DNA from: Cupriavidus pauculus
Lineage (GTDB): Bacteria > Pseudomonadota > Gammaproteobacteria > Burkholderiales > Burkholderiaceae
Direction of reading: 5' to 3'
Length of the DNA: 64,000 bases
Assembly (NCBI RefSeq): GCF_008693385.1
Contig: NZ_CP044067.1
Location: 2,833,501 to 2,897,500 of the forward strand
Shown: piece by piece, positions 44,691 through 53,646 of the stretch
How the letters are laid out: each line of letters opens with the position of its first letter
Numbering within the stretch: the first letter of the stretch is position 1
Position numbers and translations under genes: made by a program
The notes under the pieces: generated by a model
Seen by the model: the letters and a program-made list of their open reading frames with translations, nothing else
The model's database searches: none
Told to the model about the DNA's origin: nothing

Positions 44691-45692
44691 CTAGTTCGCC
44701 AGCATGGCGTTGGTGTAATAGTCGGACGGCTTGCGGCCGGGCTTGATGGCGCCCACGCGCTCCATCGACTGGATCGCGGCGACCCAGTCGGCGTCGTTCT
44801 GCCTGCCGATCGGGGCCGCCTTCTGGCTCGGGCTCTCGAAGAACTGACGATAGGCGACGACCTGCGCCTTCAGCACCTGCGGATCGAGCTTCGCGTTGGG
44901 CCGTTGCGCCACGATGGCGGCCACCCCTTCGTCCTCGTGGCCGGCATAGATGTACTCCCACGCCTTTACCTGTATCTGCGTCAGCTTGCGAATCGCCTCG
45001 CCGCGCTCGGCGAGCTTCTTCGGCGTCGTGACGAGGCCGTAGCTCGGAAAGTTGATGCCGCTGTCCGCGAGCAGGAACACCTTGGCGGGCCGCACCTTGG
45101 CAACCATCGGCTGGCCGAACGGCGCCTGCGAGAGGAAGCCATCGCTATTGCCCGATGCATAGGTCGAGATCATCGCGCTCGGCGACACCATCACGACATT
45201 GGTCTTCGACTTCGGCACGTTGATCGCCTTCAGATACGGATCGATGAACGGCGCCCATGGGCTGGTGGTGAAGCACACGAGCTTCTTGCCCACGAGATCG
45301 GCGGCCGACTTGACGTCGAGCTTCTCGTCGACGAGCACCGCGAGGTCGCCCTTGCGCGCGAAACCGGCGATGGACACGAGGTCCAGCCCGTTCTCCCTGG
45401 CGATGGCCATCGTGCCGAGTTGCACCTGACCGACATCGGCCTGCCCGGCCGCCAGAAGCTGCAGCGTGTTGATGGTGCCGGTGCCGTCCTGGATCTCGAC
45501 GTCGAGGCCGGCTTCCTGAAACCATCCCTTCTGCTTGGCCAGATGCATGGCGGCATGCATGCCCCACGCTGAATAGTCCATCCGTACCAGCAGCTTTTCA
45601 GCGGCTGCCTGCGCGCTCGTCGCCGCAAAGGCGGCGAGGGCGGAGGCGGCGACGATCGCGCGGCGGAGCTGAATGACGAACGAAGAACGCAT
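44691..45692 (-). CDS. ABC transporter substrate-binding protein (NMT1/SsuA-like)
   Basis: A 333-residue periplasmic receptor with a signal peptide to about residue 30 (AQA). The N-terminal strand VRMDYSAWGMHAAMHLAKQKGWFQEAGLDVEIQDGTG is the NMT1/SsuA-like pattern, then LQLLAAGQADVGQ. ATG 45692 has GAGGAT upstream; a longer open frame to 45944 lies in the hyuB spacer. It provides substrate specificity for the importer; from context the ligand is likely an amide, hydantoin or similar ring compound. Confidence 0.9.
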   Translation of the reverse strand: MRSSFVIQLRRAIVAASALAAFAATSAQAAAEKLLVRMDYSAWGMHAAMHLAKQKGWFQEAGLDVEIQDGTGTINTLQLLAAGQADVGQVQLGTMAIARENGLDLVSIAGFARKGDLAVLVDEKLDVKSAADLVGKKLVCFTTSPWAPFIDPYLKAINVPKSKTNVVMVSPSAMISTYASGNSDGFLSQAPFGQPMVAKVRPAKVFLLADSGINFPSYGLVTTPKKLAERGEAIRKLTQIQVKAWEYIYAGHEDEGVAAIVAQRPNAKLDPQVLKAQVVAYRQFFESPSQKAAPIGRQNDADWVAAIQSMERVGAIKPGRKPSDYYTNAMLAN

Positions 45693-45762
45693 CTTGTAAT
45701 CCTCGTGGGGCATGTGTGGGGAGATCTGTGGGTACCTGTGTGGCGGCGGGATGTCCGGGCGG

Positions 45763-47502
45763 CTAGGCGGCTTGCGCCAGTGCGCCGCGGCGAAGCGCCT
45801 CGCTGGCGGCGCGGTCCACCTCGCCGGTGTGCGGATCGACCACGACCTTGTAGTGCTCGCGCACGTATTCGGCGGACAGCTTGTGGTTCCACACGTCCTC
45901 GCGAATCCGGTCGAGATCGCGCGCCATGGGATCGCCAAAGCCACCGCCGCCGGGCTGGATATGCGTCACCACGTCGTTGCGCGCGATCGTCATGCCGACC
46001 TTGCTCGGCAGGTCGGTCACCGTGTCGCCGTGCTGGAGCAGATTGCGGGCCGGGCTCGACGGTTCGCCGCCGGCAAGGCCATACGGCGAGAACTTCATGC
46101 GGTCCGCACGCAGCTGGAGCTGTGCGTCCGGCGCGAGCACGCGATAGCTGCGGCGAATGCCGAGCCCGCCGCGGTACTGGCCGGCGCCGCACGAGTCTTC
46201 GACCAGCTCGTATGCCTCCACGCGCACGGGATGCTGAGCTTCCAGCGTCTCCACGGGCGTATTCGACAGGTTCTGCGATGCGTTGGTGATGGCCTCGATG
46301 CCATCGCTCGCGGGGCGGCCGCCCCATGCGCCGCAGATCATATCGACGATGATGTAGGGCTTGCCTTCGTCGCTCTTGCCGGACAGGCAGACGACCGTAT
46401 TCCCACCTTCGCCCGCGGCCGGAATGCGGTGCGGTACCACTTGCGCGAGCGCGCCAAGCATCGCATCGAACACGCGGTAGCCGGTCAGGGCGCGCGCCGC
46501 CACGGCGCTCGGGGGCAGGGGATTGAGCACCGAGCCTTCGGGCACGTGCACGTCGATGCAGCGGAACACGCCCGCATTGTTCGGCACGTCGCCGAGCAGC
46601 GCGCAGCGCACGCTGAGGTACGTGCAGGACTTGGTGTAAGACAGCGTCGAGTTGATCGCCGCGCGCACCTGCGGTGCGGAGCCCGTGTAGTCCGCCGACA
46701 CGTGATCGTCGTGCACGGTCAGGGCCACTTCGATGCGGATCGGCTCGGGCGAGATGCCGTCGTCGTCGATGTAGTCGACGAAGCGGAACGTGCCCTTCGG
46801 CCATTTGCGAATCTCCTCGCGCGTGAGGCGCTCCGCGTAGTCGAGCAGTTCGTTGAGGTAGGCGCGGGAATCGTCGCGGCCATAGCGGTCGAACAGCGCG
46901 GTGAGCTCGCGCACGCCGATCTGCGAGGCCGCGTATTGCGCCTTGAGGTCGCCGAGCACGCGGTCGGGCACGCGGACGTTCTGCGCGATGATGCGCTCGA
47001 GCGTCTCGTTGACCTTGCCCGCTTCATAAAGCTTGAGCACGGGGATGCGCAGGCCTTCCTGGTAGATTTCCGTGGAATCGCTCGCGTTCGATCCCGGCAC
47101 GCGGCCGCCGACGTCGGTGTGGTGACAGATCACCACGCAATAGCCCTCGAGCTCGCCACGATAGAAGAACGGCACGAACATGAAGATGTCCGGCAGATGC
47201 ATGCCACCCTCGTAAGGATCGTTCACGACGATCGCATCGCCGGGCTGCAGCGTATCGCCGTAGCGTTGCCGCACGGCGGCCATCGCTTCGGGAATCGCGC
47301 CAAGGTGCAACGCGATGGTCTTGGCCTGCGCGACCATGCGGCCATGGCGGTCGCAGATCGCGGCGGAGTAATCCATCACGTCCTTGACGATCTCCGAGCG
47401 CGCGGTCCGGATCACCGTGTAGGCGACCTCGTCCACGATGGCATCCATCGCGTTCTTGACGACCGCGAAGGTCACGGGGTCGAACTGGGTCGGGGGATTC
47501 AT
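45763..47502 (-). CDS. hydantoinase B / N-methylhydantoinase beta-type subunit
   Basis: A 579-residue HyuB-family protein that forms an ATP-dependent cyclic-amide hydrolase or carboxylase with HyuA. The N-terminus DPVTFAVVKNAMDAIVDEVAYTVIRTARSEIVKD is a strong HyuB signature, followed by VVNDPYEGGMHLPDI and HHTDVGGRVPGS, metal-binding-type segments. The C-terminus has GGGGFGDPM. It overlaps hyuA by four bases. The same family includes 5-oxoprolinase and acetophenone carboxylase subunits. Confidence 0.92.
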   Translation of the reverse strand: MNPPTQFDPVTFAVVKNAMDAIVDEVAYTVIRTARSEIVKDVMDYSAAICDRHGRMVAQAKTIALHLGAIPEAMAAVRQRYGDTLQPGDAIVVNDPYEGGMHLPDIFMFVPFFYRGELEGYCVVICHHTDVGGRVPGSNASDSTEIYQEGLRIPVLKLYEAGKVNETLERIIAQNVRVPDRVLGDLKAQYAASQIGVRELTALFDRYGRDDSRAYLNELLDYAERLTREEIRKWPKGTFRFVDYIDDDGISPEPIRIEVALTVHDDHVSADYTGSAPQVRAAINSTLSYTKSCTYLSVRCALLGDVPNNAGVFRCIDVHVPEGSVLNPLPPSAVAARALTGYRVFDAMLGALAQVVPHRIPAAGEGGNTVVCLSGKSDEGKPYIIVDMICGAWGGRPASDGIEAITNASQNLSNTPVETLEAQHPVRVEAYELVEDSCGAGQYRGGLGIRRSYRVLAPDAQLQLRADRMKFSPYGLAGGEPSSPARNLLQHGDTVTDLPSKVGMTIARNDVVTHIQPGGGGFGDPMARDLDRIREDVWNHKLSAEYVREHYKVVVDPHTGEVDRAASEALRRGALAQAA

Positions 47503-49622
47503 GCTTGCTCCTGGGCGATGTCGATGATGATGTTGCCGATCTTGTCCGCGCGAGCGGAGGCGCCGGGCGGGACGACGATCGTGGTGTCGTAGGACTCGAT
47601 GATCAGCGGGCCGTGGCGCGGCACCTCGGAGATGGCCGCGCGCGGCACCAGTTGCGTTTCGCACGGCGGCTGGTCGCGCTCGAAGCTGACCTGGCGCGTA
47701 CCCGTGACACCCTGCAGCGCACTGGCATCGACGCGGATATCGTTGAACTTCAGTCGCTGGTCGCTGCGGCCGTACGCGCTCAGGCGCACGTTGACGAGTT
47801 CCAGCGGTTCGTCGTTGCTGTAGCCGAACGTCTGCCGGTACTGGCTGGCGAAGTCCTCGATCAGCGCGGCCATGGCGGTGGCGTCGATCGTCTGGCCGGC
47901 GCCCACGCGCAGCGGGATGGTCAGCTCCGAACTCTGGCCCAGGTAGCGCAGGTCCAGCCCCACGGCGATCTCCACGGCATCCGCCGGATAGCCCTCCTGC
48001 GCGAGCACCGATAGCCCCTGCACGCGCAGTGCTTCGATGGCCGTGCCGATGATGGTCGCGTCGCAGTCCGCGAGCGGGCGCAGCACGGCCTTGACGAAGT
48101 TGTGCTCCGCGTCGGCGCCGAGCATACCGGCCGAGCAGAATACGCCGGCCATCACGGGCGCGATCACGCGGCGGATGCCCAGCAGTCGGGCCACATCCAC
48201 CGCATGGAGCGGACCGCCGCCGCCGAAGGCGATCATCGTCATATCGCGCGGGTCGCGGCCGCGTTCGACCGTGACGGCGCGCAGCGCGCGCGCCATGCTG
48301 ACGTTGGCCACATGGCGGATGCCGTGCGCGGCGGCCAGCGTGTCCAGGCCGAGCGGCTCGCCGATATGCGTATCGATCGCGCGCCGCGACTGTTCCGGAT
48401 CGACCTGCAGGCTGCCGCCCGCGAGCGCGACGGGGTTCAGAAAGCCCAGTGCCATGTTCGCGTCGGTCACGGTCGGTCGGCCGTTGCCGCGCCCATAGCA
48501 CGCGGGTCCCGGATTCGCGCCGGCCGATTCGGGACCGACACAGAGCAGGCCGCCCGCGTCGATGCCGGCCAGCGACCCGCCACCCGCGCCGACTTCCGCG
48601 ATATCGATGGCCGGCACCTTGAGCACATAGCCACCGCCCTTGACGAAGCGGCTCGGCGCGCTGATCCCGTCGCGGAATTCGTATTCGTTCGTCAGCGACG
48701 GCACGCCGCCGGTAATGATCGATGCCTTGGCGGTCGTGCCGCCCATGTCGAATACGATCAGATCGCTGCCGCCGCTGAGCGCGCCGATCTGGGCCGCGCC
48801 GGCCACGCCACCCGCCGGGCCGGAGGCCACCGCGAACACGGGCTTGTCGCTGGCGCTATCGACGCCCATCATGCCGCCGTTGGAGGCCATGACCTGCAGG
48901 GATGCGGTCACGCCCATGCGGCCGAGATCGGCTTTCAGGCGGCGCAGATACGTGCGCATGGCCGGAAGGATGTAGGCGTTGACCACCGTGGTGCTCGTGC
49001 GCTCGTACTCCTTGATCTCGGGCAGCACGTCGCACGACGCGGTGACGAGCAGGCCCGGAAACTCCCGTTCGAGGCGCGCCTTCGTCTCCAGCTCGTGCAC
49101 CGGGTTGATATAGCTGTTGAGGAAACAGACCGCGAGCGCTTCCACGCCTTCCTCGACGAGGCCGCGCGCAATGGTGAGCACTTCGTCGATATTCAGCGGC
49201 ACGACGATATTGCCGCGCGCATCGATGCGCTCCGTGACGCCGCGGCGATATCGCCGCGCGGCGAGGGGCTGCGGCTTCTGCCAGCCGAGGTCGAACATCG
49301 TGGGGGTACGGATGCGGCCGATCTCGAGAATGTCGCGGAAGCCGGCCGTGGTCAGCACGCCGGTGCGCGCGCCGACCTTCTGCAGGATCGTATTGGAGGC
49401 GGTAGTGGTGCCGTGGACGATCTCGGTGATGTCGCCCGGCGCGATGCCCGACTGCTCGATCAACGCCTTGAGCCCGGTGACGATCGCCTCGCCGAGGTCG
49501 TGCGGGGTGGTGGACGTCTTGTTCACGAAGAGCCGGCCGTCCGGCAATGCCAGAACGATGTCCGTAAAGGTCCCGCCGATGTCGCACCCGACCCGGGCGC
49601 CAGCGCTGCTGCCTGATTGCAT
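47499..49622 (-). CDS. hydantoinase A / N-methylhydantoinase alpha-type subunit
   Basis: A 707-residue HyuA-family ATPase. The N-terminus VGCDIGGTFTDIVLALPDGR is the ASKHA phosphate loop, followed by VHGTTTASNTILQKVGARTGVLTTAGFRDILEIGR. The later VFDMGGTTAKASII is the second ATP motif. The protein would phosphorylate or activate the amide ring that the HyuB subunit opens. Start ATG 49622 has TTGGAG upstream. It is the first gene of the five-gene minus-strand operon and lies 55 bp from an operator-like repeat. Confidence 0.93.
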   Translation of the reverse strand: MQSGSSAGARVGCDIGGTFTDIVLALPDGRLFVNKTSTTPHDLGEAIVTGLKALIEQSGIAPGDITEIVHGTTTASNTILQKVGARTGVLTTAGFRDILEIGRIRTPTMFDLGWQKPQPLAARRYRRGVTERIDARGNIVVPLNIDEVLTIARGLVEEGVEALAVCFLNSYINPVHELETKARLEREFPGLLVTASCDVLPEIKEYERTSTTVVNAYILPAMRTYLRRLKADLGRMGVTASLQVMASNGGMMGVDSASDKPVFAVASGPAGGVAGAAQIGALSGGSDLIVFDMGGTTAKASIITGGVPSLTNEYEFRDGISAPSRFVKGGGYVLKVPAIDIAEVGAGGGSLAGIDAGGLLCVGPESAGANPGPACYGRGNGRPTVTDANMALGFLNPVALAGGSLQVDPEQSRRAIDTHIGEPLGLDTLAAAHGIRHVANVSMARALRAVTVERGRDPRDMTMIAFGGGGPLHAVDVARLLGIRRVIAPVMAGVFCSAGMLGADAEHNFVKAVLRPLADCDATIIGTAIEALRVQGLSVLAQEGYPADAVEIAVGLDLRYLGQSSELTIPLRVGAGQTIDATAMAALIEDFASQYRQTFGYSNDEPLELVNVRLSAYGRSDQRLKFNDIRVDASALQGVTGTRQVSFERDQPPCETQLVPRAAISEVPRHGPLIIESYDTTIVVPPGASARADKIGNIIIDIAQEQA

Positions 49623-49676
49623 TGTCCAACTCCAAGGGAAAGGAGATCCCGACGACCGGTGCCGGCACCCCGTTAT

Positions 49677-49692
49677 TAACTAACTAGTCAGT
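49677..49692. promoter_or_regulatory. TetR-type operator candidate before hyuA
   Basis: TAACTAACTAGTCAGT contains ACTAACT-AGTCAGT, a 14-bp inverted repeat with one mismatch. It lies 55 bp upstream of the hyuA start. The same core, TAACTAACT-r-GT-y-AG, recurs before the divergent tetR gene at 49814. Confidence 0.65.
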
Positions 49693-49813
49693 ACAATAGA
49701 GGGCGAAATGCGAGATGCCAACCCGGGTTTCTACGGAGCACCACGATGGCGCGGAAACCGGCTCCAGTGGCGGGTTACTGGCATCCTTGCAGTGCAGCCA
49801 AAGCCGTGTAAAC

Positions 49814-49828
49814 TAACTAACTGGTTAG
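49814..49828. promoter_or_regulatory. TetR-type operator candidate before tetR
   Basis: TAACTAACTGGTTAG contains arms CTAAC and GTTAG separated by TG. It is 56 bp upstream of the TetR start and shares 13 of 15 bases with the site before hyuA. It probably mediates autoregulation. Confidence 0.65.
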
Positions 49829-49883
49829 GTTTGCACCAGCATGGCGACCGGCACTACAACGAGCGAAGGGAAAGGCAAGGCAT

Positions 49884-50603
49884 ATGCCAGCAACGAGAAC
49901 TAGCGGACAGGCAGGCGGAAAACCCAAACCGCGCGACGCGGCGGCCACGCGGGAGAAGATCCTGCAGATGGCGGCAAAGGAGTTCGCGTCGAAGGGCTAC
50001 GACGGCGCGCGCGTGGACAGCATCGTGGCGCGCAGCAAGATCAGCAAAAACCTCGTCTATCACTACTTCGAAAGCAAGGAGGCGCTCTTTATCGAGGTCA
50101 TGGAGCGCGCGTATTCGGCGATGCGCGAGCGGCAGAATCAGTTCGGCGAGCTCGGCGACCATCCCGTGGAAGACATGCGGACGCTGATCGTCCAGACGAT
50201 CCGCCATTTCATCGACCATCCCGAGTTTATCCAGCTGCTGAGTACGGAGAACCTGTACAAGGCCGAGCACATCCGCAAGTCGAAGGTGATACCGGCGATG
50301 TTCAATCCGCTGCGGAGCGCGCTCGCGCAGATCCTCGAGCGCGGCAAGGCGCAGGGCTTGTTTCGTCCCGATGCGGACTGGGTCGATCTCTACGTGTCGA
50401 TCTCGGGCCTCGGCTCGTATTCCATCTCGAACCGCTACACGCTGTCGTTCGTGCTCGACGTGGACCTCGGCGCCAAAGAGCGCGTCGAGGCCCGGCTGCG
50501 GCACGTGTGCGATATGGTGATGACCTATCTCTGCAATTTCGAGGGGTCGAAGTTCGATCGCCATGCCCCGGCCGATCGCGCGTTGGCGGTTACGCGCCGA
50601 TGA
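49884..50603 (+). CDS. TetR-family transcriptional regulator of the hyu locus
   Basis: A 239-residue repressor. HTH about 35-60 (ARVDSIVARSKISKNLVYHYFESKEALF), then a ligand domain resembling the TetR_C_39/NicS-like group (HFIDHPEFIQLLSTENLYKAEHIRKSK). It is divergent from hyuA, with matching operator-like sites in front of each gene, a standard repressor layout. It converges on the tautomerase gene with a 14-bp overlap. Confidence 0.9.
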   Translation: MPATRTSGQAGGKPKPRDAAATREKILQMAAKEFASKGYDGARVDSIVARSKISKNLVYHYFESKEALFIEVMERAYSAMRERQNQFGELGDHPVEDMRTLIVQTIRHFIDHPEFIQLLSTENLYKAEHIRKSKVIPAMFNPLRSALAQILERGKAQGLFRPDADWVDLYVSISGLGSYSISNRYTLSFVLDVDLGAKERVEARLRHVCDMVMTYLCNFEGSKFDRHAPADRALAVTRR

Positions 50604-50955
50604 CGGTCTTGGCGTAGATCGCGCGCGCCATCTCGACCACGTTCACGCTGACCTGCACGCTCTGGCCATCGCCCGTGCGGATCGCTTCGGCGATGGCGTC
50701 GCAGACGATCTGGCCCAGTTGCCGGCGCGTGGCCTGGTCGCGGCCGTCGAGGACGGAGAGGGTGGCATGCACGAACGCGCGATCGGCCACATCGGTGCCC
50801 TGGCGGTACACGTCCAGCGTGATGCAGCGCGACTTGATGTCCGGTTCCTCGAATTGGCCACTGGCGAGCAGCGCCGCGTTGGCTTCGTCGAGCAGCTCTT
50901 CCTGCGAGCAGTTGAGGCGGGTGTTCTCGGTGAGTTCGATAACGAGGTGCGGCAT
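50590..50955 (-). CDS. 5-carboxymethyl-2-hydroxymuconate isomerase (HpcD/CHMI)-family protein
   Basis: A 121-residue tautomerase-fold protein. Pro2 after the initiator Met would be the catalytic base once Met is removed, and MPHLVIELTENTR is the CHMI N-terminus. In homoprotocatechuate catabolism CHMI isomerises a ring-cleavage product, but no other hpc gene is in view, so the substrate here may differ. It lies 70 bp after the IclR gene on the same strand. Confidence 0.83.
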   Translation of the reverse strand: MPHLVIELTENTRLNCSQEELLDEANAALLASGQFEEPDIKSRCITLDVYRQGTDVADRAFVHATLSVLDGRDQATRRQLGQIVCDAIAEAIRTGDGQSVQVSVNVVEMARAIYAKTVIGA

Positions 50956-51025
50956 GATAGCGTCCGTGGCGCAGAGGTTTGCAGTAGGGGATGATACCCG
51001 GCCCTGTCGCGTCCCGATCGGGTCC

Positions 51026-51838
51026 CTATCGCGTCCCGAGCGCGGCCTCGATCCGGCCGATGCGATCGTGCAGATGCGGCCGCACCGCGTCCAGCAGATG
51101 CGCGGGCGGCACGATCGCATTCGGGCCGCTGCAGCTCAGCGTCATCGGCGGCAGCGACGGCCCCGGCCGGAAGGCCAGTGCGATTGAGTTGATATCGGGC
51201 AGCCATTCGCCGAACGACGTCGTGCACCCGAGCCGCTGTTTCTCTTCCCGCGCGCGCACGAGCACGTCGTCGGCCTGCGCGGCGCTCGCGCGATCGTCCG
51301 CGCGGAACGCGGCCAGCGCCTGCCGCTGCTCGACCGGCGTGAGCGCCATCAGATAGGCGCGGCCCGCGGCCGTGGTCAGGCCCGACACGCGGCTCCCCAC
51401 GTTCACGCGCAGCGTCAGATAGGACTCCGCATGGCAGTTCTCGTAGATCAGCATGCGGCCGCGATCGCGCACGATCAGCGACGCCACGCCCTGCGACAGA
51501 TCCGCCAGCTCCTGCATGAACGGACGCACCACGGACAGCACATCGGTGCCTTCGCGCGCGACCGGCGCCATGCCCAGCGCGGAACTGCCAAGCCGGTAGC
51601 GCACGGGATCGGTCAGCGCCTGCAGATAGCCAAGCTCGGTGAGCGTATGCGTGAGGCGCGAGATCGTGGACTTGGGCAGCCCGCAGCGCTGCGCGAGCTC
51701 CGCATTGCCAAGCTCCACGTCGAACGCGCGAAAGCACGCGAGCACGTCGAGCCCACGCGCGAGTGCGGTGACAAAGTGCCGGTCTTCCTTGCGCGTGCCC
51801 TCGCGGGGCCGGTCCGCATTGCTGTCGATGGCGTTCAT
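51026..51838 (-). CDS. IclR-family transcriptional regulator
   Basis: A 270-residue regulator. The N-terminal winged helix (about 20-80, NAELAQRCGLPKSTISRLTHTLTELGYL) is followed by a GAF-like effector domain with GLTTAAGRAYLMAL. Its start overlaps the stop of the acyl-CoA ligase gene by four bases. IclR proteins often control aromatic or acid degradation, so it may regulate the ligase and the CHMI-like gene. Confidence 0.92.
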   Translation of the reverse strand: MNAIDSNADRPREGTRKEDRHFVTALARGLDVLACFRAFDVELGNAELAQRCGLPKSTISRLTHTLTELGYLQALTDPVRYRLGSSALGMAPVAREGTDVLSVVRPFMQELADLSQGVASLIVRDRGRMLIYENCHAESYLTLRVNVGSRVSGLTTAAGRAYLMALTPVEQRQALAAFRADDRASAAQADDVLVRAREEKQRLGCTTSFGEWLPDINSIALAFRPGPSLPPMTLSCSGPNAIVPPAHLLDAVRPHLHDRIGRIEAALGTR

Positions 51839-53412
51839 GCTGTCGTCCTCGTGGTGGTATCGCCAAGCGCCTCGCGCAGCTTCGCCTTCAGGATCTTGCC
51901 CGACGGCGCGGCCGGCAATTGCGCCATCACGCGAATTTCCGCGGGCAGCTTGTACGGCGACAGCCGTTCGCGCAGGAACGTGCGCAGCTCTGCCTGATCG
52001 AGGGTCATGCCCGCGCGCACCTCGATAAAGGCGATGACCTCCTCGTTGCCTTCCACGGCGCGCCCCACCACGGCCGACTGGAGCACGGCCGGATGCGCGT
52101 TGATCGACTGCTCGACTTCTTCGGGATACACGTTGAAGCCCGAATGGATGATGATCTCTTTCGCGCGGCCGACGATCGACACCGCGCCGTCGGGGTCGAT
52201 GCGCGCGAGGTCGCCCGTATGCAGCCAGCCGTCCGCATCGATGGCGGCGGCGGTCAGGTCGGGGCGGCGATAGTAGCCTTTCATCACGTTGGGGCCGCGC
52301 ACCAGCAGTTCGCCGCTGCCATCGGCCTGCACGTTGCCGAGGCGCAGTTCCACGTGCGGTACCGCGGGGCCCACCGAGCAGTCGTTGCGCGGGGACTCCA
52401 CGCGCGTCTGGCACACGGTGGGCGAGGTTTCGGTCATGCCGTAGCCGTTCTGCAGCGGAATACCGAACGTTTCCTCGAAGCCGGCCTTGAGCGTGGCCGT
52501 CAGCGGCGCGCCGCCGCACTGGGCGATGCGCAGCGACGGCGTGCGAAGGGACTGGCCGTTCGCGCGGCTCCATTCGATCGTCTTGGCATACATCGCGGGC
52601 ACGCCGTGCAGCACGGTCAGCGACGCTTCGCGCAGCATGCGCGCGAGTTGCTCCGGGCGGAAACGCGGTTCGTAGTAGACCGAGGCGCCGTTCGATATCG
52701 GTCCCACCAGCAGCACGGACAGTCCATAGACGTGCGAGATCGGCAGCACGCCATAGACGCGGTCGCCCGCCTGCACGCGCGCCTGCATGCGGTTGGAATA
52801 GCCGATGAACATCAGGTTCGCGTGCGTGAGCATCACGGCCTTGGACGCGCCGGTCGTGCCGGTCGTGTAGATCAGTGCGGCCACCTGGTCGGCCGCGGCT
52901 TCCGACACCGGCTCTCGCGCGGCGCCCGCGTTGAGCGGGCCGATCAGCAGCCGGCCCACGTGGGGCCATTCGGCCCATTGCGCGTTGCGCGAGAGGCCGT
53001 GTTCGCGCGCTTCGGGGAAGTCGCTATCGAGATAGAGCGTCAGCCGCGCATCGGCGTGCTCGACGATATTGCCGACCTCGCGCGGCGAGAGCCGGGCATT
53101 GACGGGCACCGACCACGCGTCGAGCTGGCTCAGCGCCAGCAGGATGACCGCGCAGCCGACGCTGTTCTCGGTCACGACGACAACACGGTCGCCGCCCTGC
53201 ACGCCGAGGCTCGCGAGCGTGCGCGCGGTTTGCTGCACTGCGGCACCGAGCTCGCCAAAGCGCAGGGCGCGGTGTGCGTCCATGATCGCGATACGGTCGG
53301 GGTCGCTGGCGGCCCACGGCGCAATGGCTTCGTGCAGACGATTGAACGGGGGAACGAACGATGATGGCGAGGCCGCGTCCGGGGCGGCGGCAGGGGATGC
53401 GTGGCTGCGCAT
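51835..53412 (-). CDS. AMP-forming acyl-CoA synthetase
   Basis: A 525-residue ANL-superfamily ligase that joins a carboxylic acid to CoA with ATP. The P-loop is ALIYTTGTTGASKAVMLTHAN (about 175-195), with A5 NGYGMTETSPT (about 325), the hinge region KEIIIHSGFNVYPEEVEQ (about 430) and the catalytic lysine in PSGKILKAKLRE (about 510). The substrate is unknown; benzoate-like or medium-chain acids are possible. It is coupled to the iclR gene. Confidence 0.92.
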   Translation of the reverse strand: MRSHASPAAAPDAASPSSFVPPFNRLHEAIAPWAASDPDRIAIMDAHRALRFGELGAAVQQTARTLASLGVQGGDRVVVVTENSVGCAVILLALSQLDAWSVPVNARLSPREVGNIVEHADARLTLYLDSDFPEAREHGLSRNAQWAEWPHVGRLLIGPLNAGAAREPVSEAAADQVAALIYTTGTTGASKAVMLTHANLMFIGYSNRMQARVQAGDRVYGVLPISHVYGLSVLLVGPISNGASVYYEPRFRPEQLARMLREASLTVLHGVPAMYAKTIEWSRANGQSLRTPSLRIAQCGGAPLTATLKAGFEETFGIPLQNGYGMTETSPTVCQTRVESPRNDCSVGPAVPHVELRLGNVQADGSGELLVRGPNVMKGYYRRPDLTAAAIDADGWLHTGDLARIDPDGAVSIVGRAKEIIIHSGFNVYPEEVEQSINAHPAVLQSAVVGRAVEGNEEVIAFIEVRAGMTLDQAELRTFLRERLSPYKLPAEIRVMAQLPAAPSGKILKAKLREALGDTTTRTTA

Positions 53413-53559
53413 GCAGGTCTCCGATTGCTGTGCGCGGCGTGTGTCCGCCGGGCATCGATGGCGGGAATGGTCCCATCAACCGCGCGGTCCTGTCAACTGC
53501 ACCGTGGAATCGGAATTCTGCTATGCAGAACTTGCGCGGCAGCGCATGAACGCCCAAAT

Positions 53560-53593
53560 GCAAACGGGCGACGAAGAATCGTCGCCCGTTTGC
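53560..53593 (-). terminator. 15-bp perfect hairpin after the HAD gene
   Basis: GCAAACGGGCGACGA, a four-base loop (AGAA) and the exact complement form a very stable stem. It lies 53 bp downstream of the HAD-like gene on the minus strand. The minus-strand continuation (ATTTGGGCG) has only a short T-run, so termination may need Rho or may be incomplete. Confidence 0.6.
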
Positions 53594-53646
53594 GGGGTAC
53601 AGCGCGATGCGGCCCGCCGGAGGCGGACCGCCGACAGCCCGTCGGA

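Noticed and set aside
48102..49616. 504-codon plus-strand frame over hyuA
   Set aside because: Shadow of hyuA; composition and lack of motifs.
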